Positions 1-5,002 are shown, numbered from the stretch's first letter. The stretch is 6,299 nt of DNA from Thermoleophilia bacterium (GCA_013362295.1 JABFWJ010000398.1:1-6299); one strand, 5' to 3'. Notes: generated by a model from the sequence alone, not told the origin. A program made the numbers and translations.

Positions 1-414
1 GAGGTCGAGGATCCGGAGCCCGAGCGCGCGGAGGAACCGGTGCTGCGGCCCGAGCGGCAGGCGCACGAGCCCGAGCCGCAGGCGCACGAGCCCGAGCCGG
101 AACCCGAGCCCGAGCCGGAGCCGGAGCCCGAGCCGGAGCCCGCGGCAGCGTCCGACGTCCAGGCGATGGTGCGGATGGCGCGCGGGCTCTTCCACGACCT
201 GCACGGCGGCGACGCGGAGTCCGTCTCGTCGGTCACGCACACTTCCCGGGGTTGGACGATCGGCCTCGAAGCCGTCGAGGTGCGCCGGATCCCCGACTCG
301 ACCGACGTCCTCGCAACCTACGAGGTCGAGCTGGACGGCGACGGCGGGCTGCTGCGGTTCGAGCGCAGGCGCCGTTACCACCGTTCGGAGGCAGACCGCG
401 GAGGACGCGGATGA
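1..414 (+). CDS. gvpO: Gas vesicle protein GvpO, 5' end missing
   Basis: The reading frame is open from the first base, so the true start lies upstream; an internal GTG at 40 falls inside the low-complexity part and is unlikely to be the start. The visible product has two parts. The first (bases 1 to about 147) is Glu/Pro-rich and acidic, with two QAHEPEP units followed by seven EP dipeptides. The second (about 148-414) is a compact domain with the GvpO-type core GWTIGLEAVEVRRIPDSTDV, then LATYEVELDGDG and a basic end, RFERRRRYHR. GvpO is a small accessory protein of gas vesicle clusters in actinobacteria and haloarchaea; its mechanism is not settled. The stop overlaps the next start in ATGA, which suggests translational coupling to gvpJ. 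Family assignment rests on the C-terminal domain and the gvp neighbours. The long EP extension is the odd part. Confidence 0.85.
   Translation, partial: EVEDPEPERAEEPVLRPERQAHEPEPQAHEPEPEPEPEPEPEPEPEPAAASDVQAMVRMARGLFHDLHGGDAESVSSVTHTSRGWTIGLEAVEVRRIPDSTDVLATYEVELDGDGGLLRFERRRRYHRSEADRGGRG
58..141 (+). repeat. Glu-Pro coding repeat inside gvpO
   Basis: Two perfect, adjacent 21-bp direct repeats (58-78 and 79-99) each encode QAHEPEP. They run directly into seven GAR-CCN dipeptide units (100-141) encoding EP. The third bases of the EP units vary between C and G, so the DNA is an imperfect 6-bp repeat while the protein repeat is perfect. EP tracts of this kind form stiff, extended, negatively charged linkers, as in TonB. 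Such tracts may change length by slippage. Confidence 0.9.
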
Positions 415-734
415 GCCGCAGCGATCTGACCGCAGGCGGCGGCCTTCCCCCGGCGCGCCCGTCGCAGCCGGCGCAGCTCGCCGACGTGCTCGAGCGTGTG
501 CTCGACAAGGGGATCGTCATCGCAGGCGACATCAAGATCGACCTGCTCGACATCGAGCTCCTGACCGTGCGACTCCGCCTGCTCGTCGCCTCGGCCGACA
601 AGGCGAAGGAGATGGGCATCGACTGGTGGGAGGGCGATCCGTTCCTCTCGCGCGACGGCAGGGACAATCGCGCCCTCGAGCGTCGACTCCGCCGTCTCGA
701 GTCGGCGGCGGGGCTCGGGGAGGACGAGGAATGA
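411..734 (+). CDS. gvpJ: Gas vesicle protein GvpJ (GvpA-like minor shell protein)
   Basis: 107-aa protein of the GvpA/GvpJ/GvpM family. The conserved shell segment is at residues 22-62 and includes LADVLERVLDKGIVIAGDI and LLDIELLTVRLRLLVAS. It is followed by KAKEMGIDWWEGDPFL (about residues 64-79); this WWE-x-DP ending separates GvpJ-type proteins from the major shell protein GvpA. A charged tail (RRLRRLE, then GEDEE) follows. Members of this family are amphipathic proteins that form or cap the gas vesicle wall; GvpJ is a minor component thought to act in the conical ends or in nucleation. The ATG at 411 is chosen because it overlaps the gvpO stop as ATGA, has GGAGG just upstream, and gives a normal family N-terminus. 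A longer in-frame extension back to 252 would run through gvpO and is rejected. Confidence 0.9.
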   Translation: MSRSDLTAGGGLPPARPSQPAQLADVLERVLDKGIVIAGDIKIDLLDIELLTVRLRLLVASADKAKEMGIDWWEGDPFLSRDGRDNRALERRLRRLESAAGLGEDEE

Positions 735-1492
735 TCGCGGCGCCCGAGACGACCGCGTGGTACGTCTACGGGGTCGTCGACGCGTCGGCGAAGATCGGCG
801 CGGACCAGCTCCGGCTCATCGGCGAGGGGCCGCTCGCCGCGGTCGTGAGCGAGGTTCCGCTGTCGGAGTTCGGCGAAGAGGAGCTGGCACAGCGGCTGAA
901 CGACCGCGCGTGGCTCGAAGAGCACGCTCGCGCGCACGAGGACGTCCTGCAGCGGCTCGCCGCGGTGGCAGCCGTCGTGCCGTTCCGGTTCGGGGCGATC
1001 TACCGCGAGCTCGACGACGTCAGCGTCCTCCTGCGCGAGCGGCGCGGAGAGTTGAGCGCGGCGCTCGAGCGCGTCCGGGGCCGCATCGAGCTCGGGGTGA
1101 AGGCGTGGGCGGACCGCGACAGATTCGAGGCAGCACTCGGCGACGCGCTTCCCGAGCCGTCGAGTGGGCGCGCGTATCTCGAGCGGCGTCGGACAGAGCA
1201 CGAGCGGGCCGGCCGCGTCGGTGCGCAACTCGGCGACATCGCACGGGACGCGCACGCGCGTCTCCTCCGCCATGCCGTCGAGGGCGTTGCGAACCGGCCG
1301 CACCCGCGCGAGCTGACCGGCCGCGACGAGGCGATGATCCTGAACGGCGCGTATCTCGTCGCCGACGGCGACGAGGCGCTCGCCGGGGAAGCGGCAGCGC
1401 TCGACGCCGAGCACGGTGCGCGCGGGATCGCGTTCGAGGTAACCGGCCCCTGGCCGCCGCACAATTTCGTCGAGCCGAGGGACGAGGTGTGA
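731..1492 (+). CDS. gvpL: Gas vesicle protein of the GvpL/GvpF family (first copy)
   Basis: 253-aa protein. Family hallmarks are visible in order: the N-terminal WYVYGVV strand (residues 10-16), GPLAAVVSEVPLSEF (33-47), an acidic helix with WLEEHARAHEDVL (61-73), VVPFRFGAIY (82-91), ELGVKAW (120-126), YLERRR (149-154) and the C-terminal FEVTGPWPPHNFV (235-247). GvpF/L proteins have a ferredoxin-like N-terminal domain and an alpha-helical domain. They bind GvpA-type proteins and act in early assembly; GvpF can lie at the gas-facing wall. The start ATG overlaps the gvpJ stop (ATGA), with GGGAGG nearby. The symbol gvpL follows the J-L-S order seen in Streptomyces-type clusters; sequence alone only supports the joint GvpL/F family. 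It ends in a GTGA overlap with gvpS. Confidence 0.9.
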   Translation: MIAAPETTAWYVYGVVDASAKIGADQLRLIGEGPLAAVVSEVPLSEFGEEELAQRLNDRAWLEEHARAHEDVLQRLAAVAAVVPFRFGAIYRELDDVSVLLRERRGELSAALERVRGRIELGVKAWADRDRFEAALGDALPEPSSGRAYLERRRTEHERAGRVGAQLGDIARDAHARLLRHAVEGVANRPHPRELTGRDEAMILNGAYLVADGDEALAGEAAALDAEHGARGIAFEVTGPWPPHNFVEPRDEV

Positions 1493-1689
1493 GCAACTTC
1501 GCGCAGCCGCCGCTGGAGGAGCAGGTGACGCTGCTGGAGCTCGTCGACCGCGTGCTCAACAAGGGTGTTGTCTTGACAGGCGACATCATGCTCTCGGTCG
1601 CCGACGTCGATCTCGTCTACGTCGGCCTCAGGGTGCTGCTGGCGTCCGTCGGCACGCTCGACCGGCTGCAGAGCGAGGCGACGGCGTGA
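1489..1689 (+). CDS. gvpS: Gas vesicle protein GvpS (short GvpA-like protein)
   Basis: 66-aa protein with a GTG start inside a GTGA overlap with the preceding stop. It aligns with the GvpA core of gvpJ: VTLLELVDRVLNKGVVLTGDI matches the first helix and strand, and the next strand-helix reads SVADVDLVYVGLRVLLAS. The SVADVDLVY signature resembles GvpS of Bacillus and Streptomyces clusters rather than GvpA or GvpJ, and there is no WWE-x-DP ending. It is at the short end for the family because the tail after the second helix is only about 13 residues. It is likely a minor shell or nucleation protein. Its position between two GvpL/F genes, locked to both by 4-base overlaps, suggests coupled production. 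It could loosely be called GvpA-like; I favour GvpS. Confidence 0.85.
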   Translation: MSNFAQPPLEEQVTLLELVDRVLNKGVVLTGDIMLSVADVDLVYVGLRVLLASVGTLDRLQSEATA

Positions 1690-2327
1690 TCCACGTCTAT
1701 GCATTCGCCTCCCGGCTCGATCGCCTTCCCGAGCTGACAGGTGTCGGCGGCGCGACGCTCGAGCAGCGGACGCTCGACGATGTCGCGGCCGTCGTCAGCC
1801 GGCACGCCGCGCCGCCGGACGGCGACCCGGGTCGTGACGCGGTCGCGCACGGCTTGGTCGTGGAGGCGCTGGCCGCCCTCGCGACGGCGGTCCTGCCGGT
1901 TCGCTTCGGCGAGACCTTCCGCGACGACGCCGCGCTCGAGCTCGCGCTGCGCGACCGGATCCACGGCATCCGCCGCGCGCTGGAGCGGGTCGACGGCTGC
2001 GTGGAGATCGGCGTGCGCGTCGTCGGGAGCACGCTGCCGCGGGCCGCGACCGCGCCGGCCACCGGCACCGGCTACATGCAGGAGCGGCTCGCCGAGCTGG
2101 CCGAGCACGACGCGATCGTCAACGAGCTGCACCGGCGGCTGGATGCGCTGTCGCGCACCTCGGTCGAGACATCACGCGGCGGCTTCGACGCGGCCTATCT
2201 CATCGAGCGCGCGTCCGTCGAAGGGGCTCAGGCCGCGGTCCGGCAATTCGCGGACGCACATCCGGAGCTCACGGTCGTGTGCACGGGGCCGTGGGCGCCC
2301 TACAGCTTCGGAGGGGCGCAGCCGTGA
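1686..2327 (+). CDS. gvpF: Gas vesicle protein of the GvpL/GvpF family (second copy)
   Basis: 213-aa protein starting at GTG in a GTGA overlap with the gvpS stop. It shares the layout of the first GvpL/F protein: N-terminal HVYAF strand (residues 3-7), DDVAAVVSRH (31-40), the diagnostic VLPVRFGETF (69-78), CVEIGVRV (105-112), YMQERL (130-135), FDAAYLIER (167-175) and the closing VVCTGPWAPYSF (197-208). It is 40 residues shorter than the first copy, with less sequence between the N-terminal strand and the PVRFG motif. It is expected to help in assembly by binding GvpA-like proteins. Naming it gvpF rather than gvpL is a guess from order; the family is firm. It is coupled to gvpK by another GTGA overlap. 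Confidence 0.88.
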   Translation: MIHVYAFASRLDRLPELTGVGGATLEQRTLDDVAAVVSRHAAPPDGDPGRDAVAHGLVVEALAALATAVLPVRFGETFRDDAALELALRDRIHGIRRALERVDGCVEIGVRVVGSTLPRAATAPATGTGYMQERLAELAEHDAIVNELHRRLDALSRTSVETSRGGFDAAYLIERASVEGAQAAVRQFADAHPELTVVCTGPWAPYSFGGAQP

Positions 2328-2683
2328 GCGCGGCGGCGAACGACCTCGATCGGTTGCTGGGCTCGCAGGGTGACGTCGAGACCGCGGCACGGAGGCTCGA
2401 GCAGATCGGCGGCGCGTTCCCGCGGCGCATCGAGGCCGACCCGGAGAAGGTCGAGCGCGGGCTCGCGCAGCTCGTGCTGACGCTGATCGAGCTGCTCCGG
2501 CAGCTGATGGAACGGCAGGCGCTACGGCGGATGGAGCAGGGGACCCTGGACGACGACGAGATCGAGCGCCTCGGTCTCACGTTCATGCGCCTCGCGGAAC
2601 GGATGGAGGAATTGAAGGCCGAATTCGGCCTTCGCGACAGCGATCTCAACCTGAACCTCGGGCCCCTGGGAGACCTGCTCTAG
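2324..2683 (+). CDS. gvpK: Gas vesicle protein GvpK
   Basis: 119-aa protein with the strongly conserved GvpK core: RRIEADPEKVERGLAQLVLT (residues 34-53), LIELLRQLMERQALRRMEQG (54-73), DDEIERLGLTFMRLAERMEE (77-96) and the closing LNLNLGPLGDLL (108-119). GvpK is a small, mostly helical protein needed for normal gas vesicle formation in many clusters; its exact role is not settled. The GTG start at 2324 overlaps the preceding stop as GTGA, and the stop is TAG. It is the last recognised gvp gene in the window. No terminator is seen behind it, so transcription may continue into the three small genes downstream. Confidence 0.93.
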   Translation: MSAAANDLDRLLGSQGDVETAARRLEQIGGAFPRRIEADPEKVERGLAQLVLTLIELLRQLMERQALRRMEQGTLDDDEIERLGLTFMRLAERMEELKAEFGLRDSDLNLNLGPLGDLL

Positions 2684-2737
2684 ATGGCGCTGGGGTCCCG
2701 GTTGCGACGACGACTACGACGACGGAGAGGAGAGGAA

Positions 2738-2998
2738 ATGGCATCGGTCAAGGACGTGGAACGGCTCGCAGACGACCTGCAGGAGCTCGTGGACGACCTG
2801 CGGAACGAGGTCAAGGACAGCACGGACTTCGCGCGGTTGATGCAGATCGCCGACGAGATCAGTGAGCACGCCGACAACGCGGCGCAGACCTTCAGCAGTG
2901 TGAACGACACGTTGATGTCGCGGCTGAACGAGCTCGGCGGGACGAAGAAGTCGTCCGGCAGCAGTCAGTCGAAGAGCCAGTCCACCTCATCGTCCTGA
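2738..2998 (+). CDS. Small acidic helical protein, possible gas vesicle accessory
   Basis: 86-aa protein, not recognised. Residues 1-66 look almost wholly alpha-helical and acidic, with hydrophobic positions spaced for an amphipathic helix or short coiled coil: VERLADDLQELVDDLRNEV, then FARLMQIADEISEHADNAA and VNDTLMSRLNEL. Residues 67-86 form a Gly/Lys/Ser/Gln-rich flexible tail ending in SSS. There is no signal peptide, membrane segment or cysteine. The ATG at 2738 is preferred because AGGAG lies 5 nt upstream (2728-2732). An in-frame ATG at 2684, directly after the gvpK stop, would add an Arg-rich 18-residue leader encoded by the ribosome-binding region and has poorer support. Only 54 nt separate it from gvpK, so it probably belongs to the gvp transcript. 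A helical scaffold or vesicle-binding role is conjecture. Confidence 0.75.
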   Translation: MASVKDVERLADDLQELVDDLRNEVKDSTDFARLMQIADEISEHADNAAQTFSSVNDTLMSRLNELGGTKKSSGSSQSKSQSTSSS

Positions 2999-3017
2999 TC
3001 AACCGAAGGAGGTATCG

Positions 3018-3389
3018 ATGGCAGTGGCGGAACAGGAGAAGACACGATCGAACGGAGGCGGTGCGACGAGCGCGGCGTTGAAGGCAGCGGCCGCAGCAGC
3101 GGCCACCGGCGCTGCGACGTACGCCGTCAAGCGCGTCCGCTCGCACGACGGAGACAAGACGAGCGGCGGCGACGGCGAGTCGTCGTCGAAACGCAAGAAG
3201 AGCGGTGGCTCACAGTCCATTCTCGCGTCCGCTGCGGCGACGAGCTGGGAGGCAGCCGCCGACTCGCTCATGCCGATGGCCGAGGACGCAGCGGAAGCGG
3301 CGGGGAAGTATCTCGCGACGCACGGGCCCGAGATCGTGCGCGAGCGGATCGTTCCGAAGTTCATCGAGGGGTTCAACGACGCGAAGTAA
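3018..3389 (+). CDS. Ala-rich small protein of unknown function
   Basis: 123-aa protein, not recognised. Visible parts are a polar N-terminus (1-16) and an Ala-rich helix (TSAALKAAAAAAATGAATYA, about 17-36), which is mildly hydrophobic and could lie on a membrane or protein surface. A basic then acidic, Ser/Gly-rich linker (37-66) includes SSSKRKK. The C-terminal helical region (68-123) contains WEAAADSLMPMAEDAAEAAG and ends in EIVRERIVPKFIEGFNDAK, an amphipathic helix. The start is well supported: AAGGAGGT at 3006-3013 lies just upstream of the ATG. It sits 19 nt behind the previous gene and 10 nt ahead of the next, so the three look co-transcribed. The Ala helix resembles the one in the following gene. 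The function is unknown. Confidence 0.75.
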   Translation: MAVAEQEKTRSNGGGATSAALKAAAAAAATGAATYAVKRVRSHDGDKTSGGDGESSSKRKKSGGSQSILASAAATSWEAAADSLMPMAEDAAEAAGKYLATHGPEIVRERIVPKFIEGFNDAK

Positions 3390-3399
3390 GGAGGCAAGC

Positions 3400-3882
3400 A
3401 TGGCGAACGACGACGAACAGGAAGGAATGTCGACTCCGAAGAAGGTCGTCGCCGGCACCGCGATCGGAATCGCGGTGCCGGCGGCTGCCGCCGTTGCGAG
3501 GAAGCTCCTGTCGAGCGACGACGACGAATCGGACGACGGAAGCCGCTCGAGCACGAGCCGTCGCTCGACCGGCGCTCGGAAGACGCGCACGAGCGCCGCG
3601 AAGAAGAAGGGCGCGACGAAGACGAAGACGAAGACGAGGAGCAAGGCGAAGAGCGCGACGAAAGCCAAGTCGAAGACGAAGAGCAAGGCGAAGACGGCCG
3701 CGAAGCGGAAGACCGCCACGAAGCGGAAGACCGCCACGAAGAGCAAGACCGCGGCGAAGCGTAAGACGGCCGCGAAGACGAAGACGGCTGCGAAGCGCAA
3801 GACGGCCGCGAAGCGCACGACGTCCCGCGGCGGGTCGGCCGCGAAGACACGGTCGAGCTCGTCGACCCGCCGACGCTCGTGA
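3400..3882 (+). CDS. Histone H1-like Lys/Ala-rich protein with hydrophobic N-terminal helix
   Basis: 160-aa protein. Residues 1-14 are acidic and polar. Residues 15-37 form a Gly/Ala/Val helix (VVAGTAIGIAVPAAAAVARK) that may be a weak membrane or vesicle-surface anchor. Residues 39-46 are a short acidic patch (SDDDESDD), and about 52-160 are a strongly basic tail. The tail includes KTKTKTRSKAKS and seven tandem hexapeptides of the form TAAKRK (99-140). Such tails resemble eukaryotic histone H1 and the C-termini of actinobacterial HupB/HupS, which bind DNA or RNA. There is no HU fold here, so this is not a HupB. The start is set by AAGGAGG (3388-3394), which overlaps the preceding stop. It is the last gene of the collinear + strand block. 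Polyanion binding is likely from composition; a gas vesicle role rests only on position. Confidence 0.8.
   Translation: MANDDEQEGMSTPKKVVAGTAIGIAVPAAAAVARKLLSSDDDESDDGSRSSTSRRSTGARKTRTSAAKKKGATKTKTKTRSKAKSATKAKSKTKSKAKTAAKRKTATKRKTATKSKTAAKRKTAAKTKTAAKRKTAAKRTTSRGGSAAKTRSSSSTRRRS
3694..3819 (+). repeat. Seven 18-bp tandem coding repeats (TAAKRK type)
   Basis: Seven consecutive in-frame 18-bp units encode TAAKRK, TATKRK, TATKSK, TAAKRK, TAAKTK, TAAKRK and TAAKRT. All keep AAG at the fourth codon, and the first six keep it at the sixth. Codons vary at third positions (acg/acc, cgg/cgt/cgc), so the array is old enough to have diverged at silent sites while the peptide was kept. Looser KTK and KAK repeats occupy the DNA just before it. 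The copy number may vary between strains. Confidence 0.92.
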
Positions 3883-4034
3883 GGGGGATTCGTCAGTCGA
3901 GCCGGTGAATCAGCCAGAGGCGTCGTCCCACCCATTCGACCAGAGATTCCGATCAGCCATGCGCGGATGCCAACGCCTGCCGCGTCGCATTCCCCCGGCC
4001 GAACTCTGGTCTAGGCGCTCTCGACCCGGCGGCC
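3883..4034. other. Intergenic stretch with inverted repeats
   Basis: No coding sequence is seen. An 8-bp perfect inverted repeat, GACCAGAG (3938-3945) and CTCTGGTC (4004-4011), encloses 58 nt. Inside it, CGCGG (3962-3966) can pair with CCGCG (3980-3984). Together they could form a branched RNA fold at the end of the gas vesicle transcript or ahead of the next gene. There is no T-run, so a classical intrinsic terminator is not supported. The inverted repeat may be chance. Confidence 0.3.
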
Positions 4035-4040
4035 TACTGT
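4035..4040 (+). promoter_or_regulatory. Probable -10 element for a leaderless transcript
   Basis: TACTGT fits the TANNNT pattern of actinobacterial sigma-70 -10 elements and ends 6 nt before the ATG at 4047. Transcription would therefore begin at or next to the A of the start codon, giving a leaderless mRNA, which is common in actinobacteria. The GGAGAG that directly abuts the ATG is too close for normal ribosome binding, in agreement with this reading. No convincing -35 box is seen. Confidence 0.45.
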
Positions 4041-4046
4041 GGAGAG

Positions 4047-4544
4047 ATGCGGCGCGTCGTCACGGTCACGCTTCTGCTCGGCCTGCTCGGGACCTCGGCG
4101 GTCGTCTCCTCCGCGGGGGCGACCCAACCACGCCTCACACGCTGCGCCGCGGAGACGCTCTACGAGGGAGGACGCGGGAGGGCGGTCTTCACAGGTTCGT
4201 GCAACGGCTCCGCCACGACGTTGAACATCACTCCGGGGACCGTCGTCGGCCACGTCGGCGGCCTCTACACGAAGCTGCACGGGGACGGGGTGACGTTCAC
4301 AGGCCGGATCGGCACGTCGAACGTGAGCGTCACCATGAGCGGAGGAGGCATCACCGGTCGCTACGGGGGACGCGCGACGAGGTTCTCGATCCTCGGCACG
4401 CTGAGCGGTCGAATCGGACGCGCCCGAGTTGCGTGTTCGATCAGCCTGCTCAACCCCCTGGGCGAGCAGATCGGCTGTAAGGCCCCGCGTGGCGGGGCCG
4501 AAATGATGATCCCGCTGCTCGCGCTCATGTACGCCGCGCCTTAG
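4047..4544 (+). CDS. Secreted small protein of unknown function
   Basis: 165-aa protein with a clear Sec signal peptide: basic start MRR, hydrophobic core VVTVTLLLGLLGTSAVV, and probable cleavage after SSAGA (residue 25). The mature part (about 140 aa) is rich in Gly, Thr, Ser and beta-forming residues, with alternating stretches such as VTFTGRIGTSNVSVTMSGGG (82-101) that suggest a beta-sandwich or beta-solenoid. Four cysteines (33, 52, 130, 144) could form two disulfides outside the cytoplasm. I recognise no family. The last 20 residues are odd: APRGGAEMM is encoded by a GC-rich hairpin, followed by a hydrophobic end, IPLLALMYAAP. It is expected to be exported and to have its own promoter. 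It converges on the GYD gene. Confidence 0.7.
   Translation: MRRVVTVTLLLGLLGTSAVVSSAGATQPRLTRCAAETLYEGGRGRAVFTGSCNGSATTLNITPGTVVGHVGGLYTKLHGDGVTFTGRIGTSNVSVTMSGGGITGRYGGRATRFSILGTLSGRIGRARVACSISLLNPLGEQIGCKAPRGGAEMMIPLLALMYAAP
4481..4499. terminator. GC hairpin in the 3' end of the secreted-protein gene
   Basis: GGCCCCGC (4481-4488) and GCGGGGCC (4492-4499) form a perfect 8-bp stem with a 3-nt loop, inside coding sequence 45 nt before the stop. No T-run follows on either strand. It looks like a terminator stem placed within a gene. It could help stop minus-strand transcription arriving from the GYD gene, or simply be a GC-rich codon run. Confidence 0.3.
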
Positions 4545-4563
4545 CGTCTTCGCGCTTGAAAGC

Positions 4564-4593
4564 GGCGGGAGCCGGTGCGTGCCGGCTCCCGCC
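4564..4593. terminator. Bidirectional hairpin between convergent genes
   Basis: GGCGGGAGCCGG (4564-4575) pairs perfectly with CCGGCTCCCGCC (4582-4593) over a 6-nt loop, giving a 12-bp GC-rich stem. It lies 19 nt after the stop of the plus-strand secreted-protein gene and 9 nt after the stop of the minus-strand GYD gene, so it can serve both. There is no U-tract, as is usual for actinobacterial terminators. Confidence 0.8.
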
Positions 4594-4602
4594 CGAGAAC
4601 GA

Positions 4603-4941
4603 TCAGGCCGGGACTGCCTCGGCCGGCGTCGTGTAGTGGACGCCGGCGGCAAACTGAAGCGCCTCGAGCGCTTCGGCCTGCGTCATCAACGGCGTCGTCT
4701 CGTACTTCCGGAACGCACCGCTGGAGGCGATCGCGATCGCGATGCCCGCTGCGGATTTGGTATCCGGCGCCTCGATGAGCGCGAAGCCGTCGCCCTCACC
4801 GAATGCGTACCACAGGCCCCGGAGCTTGCAGCCGGCGTCCTCGAGGATGCGTCCGACGACCTCCTCGCGGTTCTCCGGACTTCGGATCAGTCCCGCCCAG
4901 ACCTCCGGCTTGTACGCGAAGGTCGTCATGAACAGGGGCAT
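4603..4941 (-). CDS. GYD domain-containing protein
   Basis: 112-aa protein spanning a complete GYD domain (Pfam PF08734). Seen in order: MPLFMTTFAYKPEVWAGLIR (1-20), the helix PENREEVVGRILEDAG (22-37), LRGLWYAFGEGDGFALIEAP (40-59), the helix KSAAGIAIAIASSGAFRKYE (62-81), TTPLMTQAEALEAL (82-95) and a short tail. The family is small and cytosolic with a probable ferredoxin-like alpha/beta fold; its biochemical role is not known. The start is taken as the ATG at 4941 because AGGAG (complement of 4948-4952) is 6 nt upstream. The ATG two codons earlier (4947) touches the AGGAG and would have no spacing. It lies 61 nt downstream of the serine hydrolase gene on the same strand, so the two may be co-transcribed. 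Confidence 0.88.
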   Translation of the reverse strand: MPLFMTTFAYKPEVWAGLIRSPENREEVVGRILEDAGCKLRGLWYAFGEGDGFALIEAPDTKSAAGIAIAIASSGAFRKYETTPLMTQAEALEALQFAAGVHYTTPAEAVPA

Positions 4942-5002
4942 GGCCATCTCCTTTCGACCCTCTGATTCCCCGCGCCGATGATCCTCCTTCCGGCCGACAG
5001 GG

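Noticed and set aside
233..1462. 409-codon open frame on the minus strand
   Set aside because: It lies opposite gvpO, gvpJ and the first GvpL/F gene, all with clear family motifs. It arises from high GC content, and its product is Arg/Pro-rich with no domain.
2684..2740. Longer start for the acidic helical protein at ATG 2684
   Set aside because: It would translate the ribosome-binding region into an Arg-rich leader. The ATG at 2738 has AGGAG at proper spacing. The longer form is not fully excluded, because 2684 directly follows the gvpK stop.
3694..3819. CRISPR-like regular repeat
   Set aside because: The 18-bp units are adjacent with no spacers, stay in frame and encode a hexapeptide repeat, so this is a coding tandem repeat.
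2999..3935. Two long minus-strand frames opposite the Ala-rich and Lys-rich genes
   Set aside because: Their products are low-complexity Ser/Arg or Phe/Val/Ala runs that mirror the AAG-rich repeats on the plus strand. The plus-strand genes have strong ribosome-binding sites.
3494..4480. 328-codon plus-strand frame across the Lys-rich gene, the gap and the secreted-protein gene
   Set aside because: It is almost all Arg/Ala/Pro, lacks a ribosome-binding site, and overlaps two better genes in other frames.
4981..4989. Second Shine-Dalgarno-like AAGGAGGAT on the minus strand between the hydrolase and GYD genes
   Set aside because: No ATG, GTG or TTG follows at usable spacing; the next codon is ATC. 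It is probably a chance purine run in the 61-nt gap.
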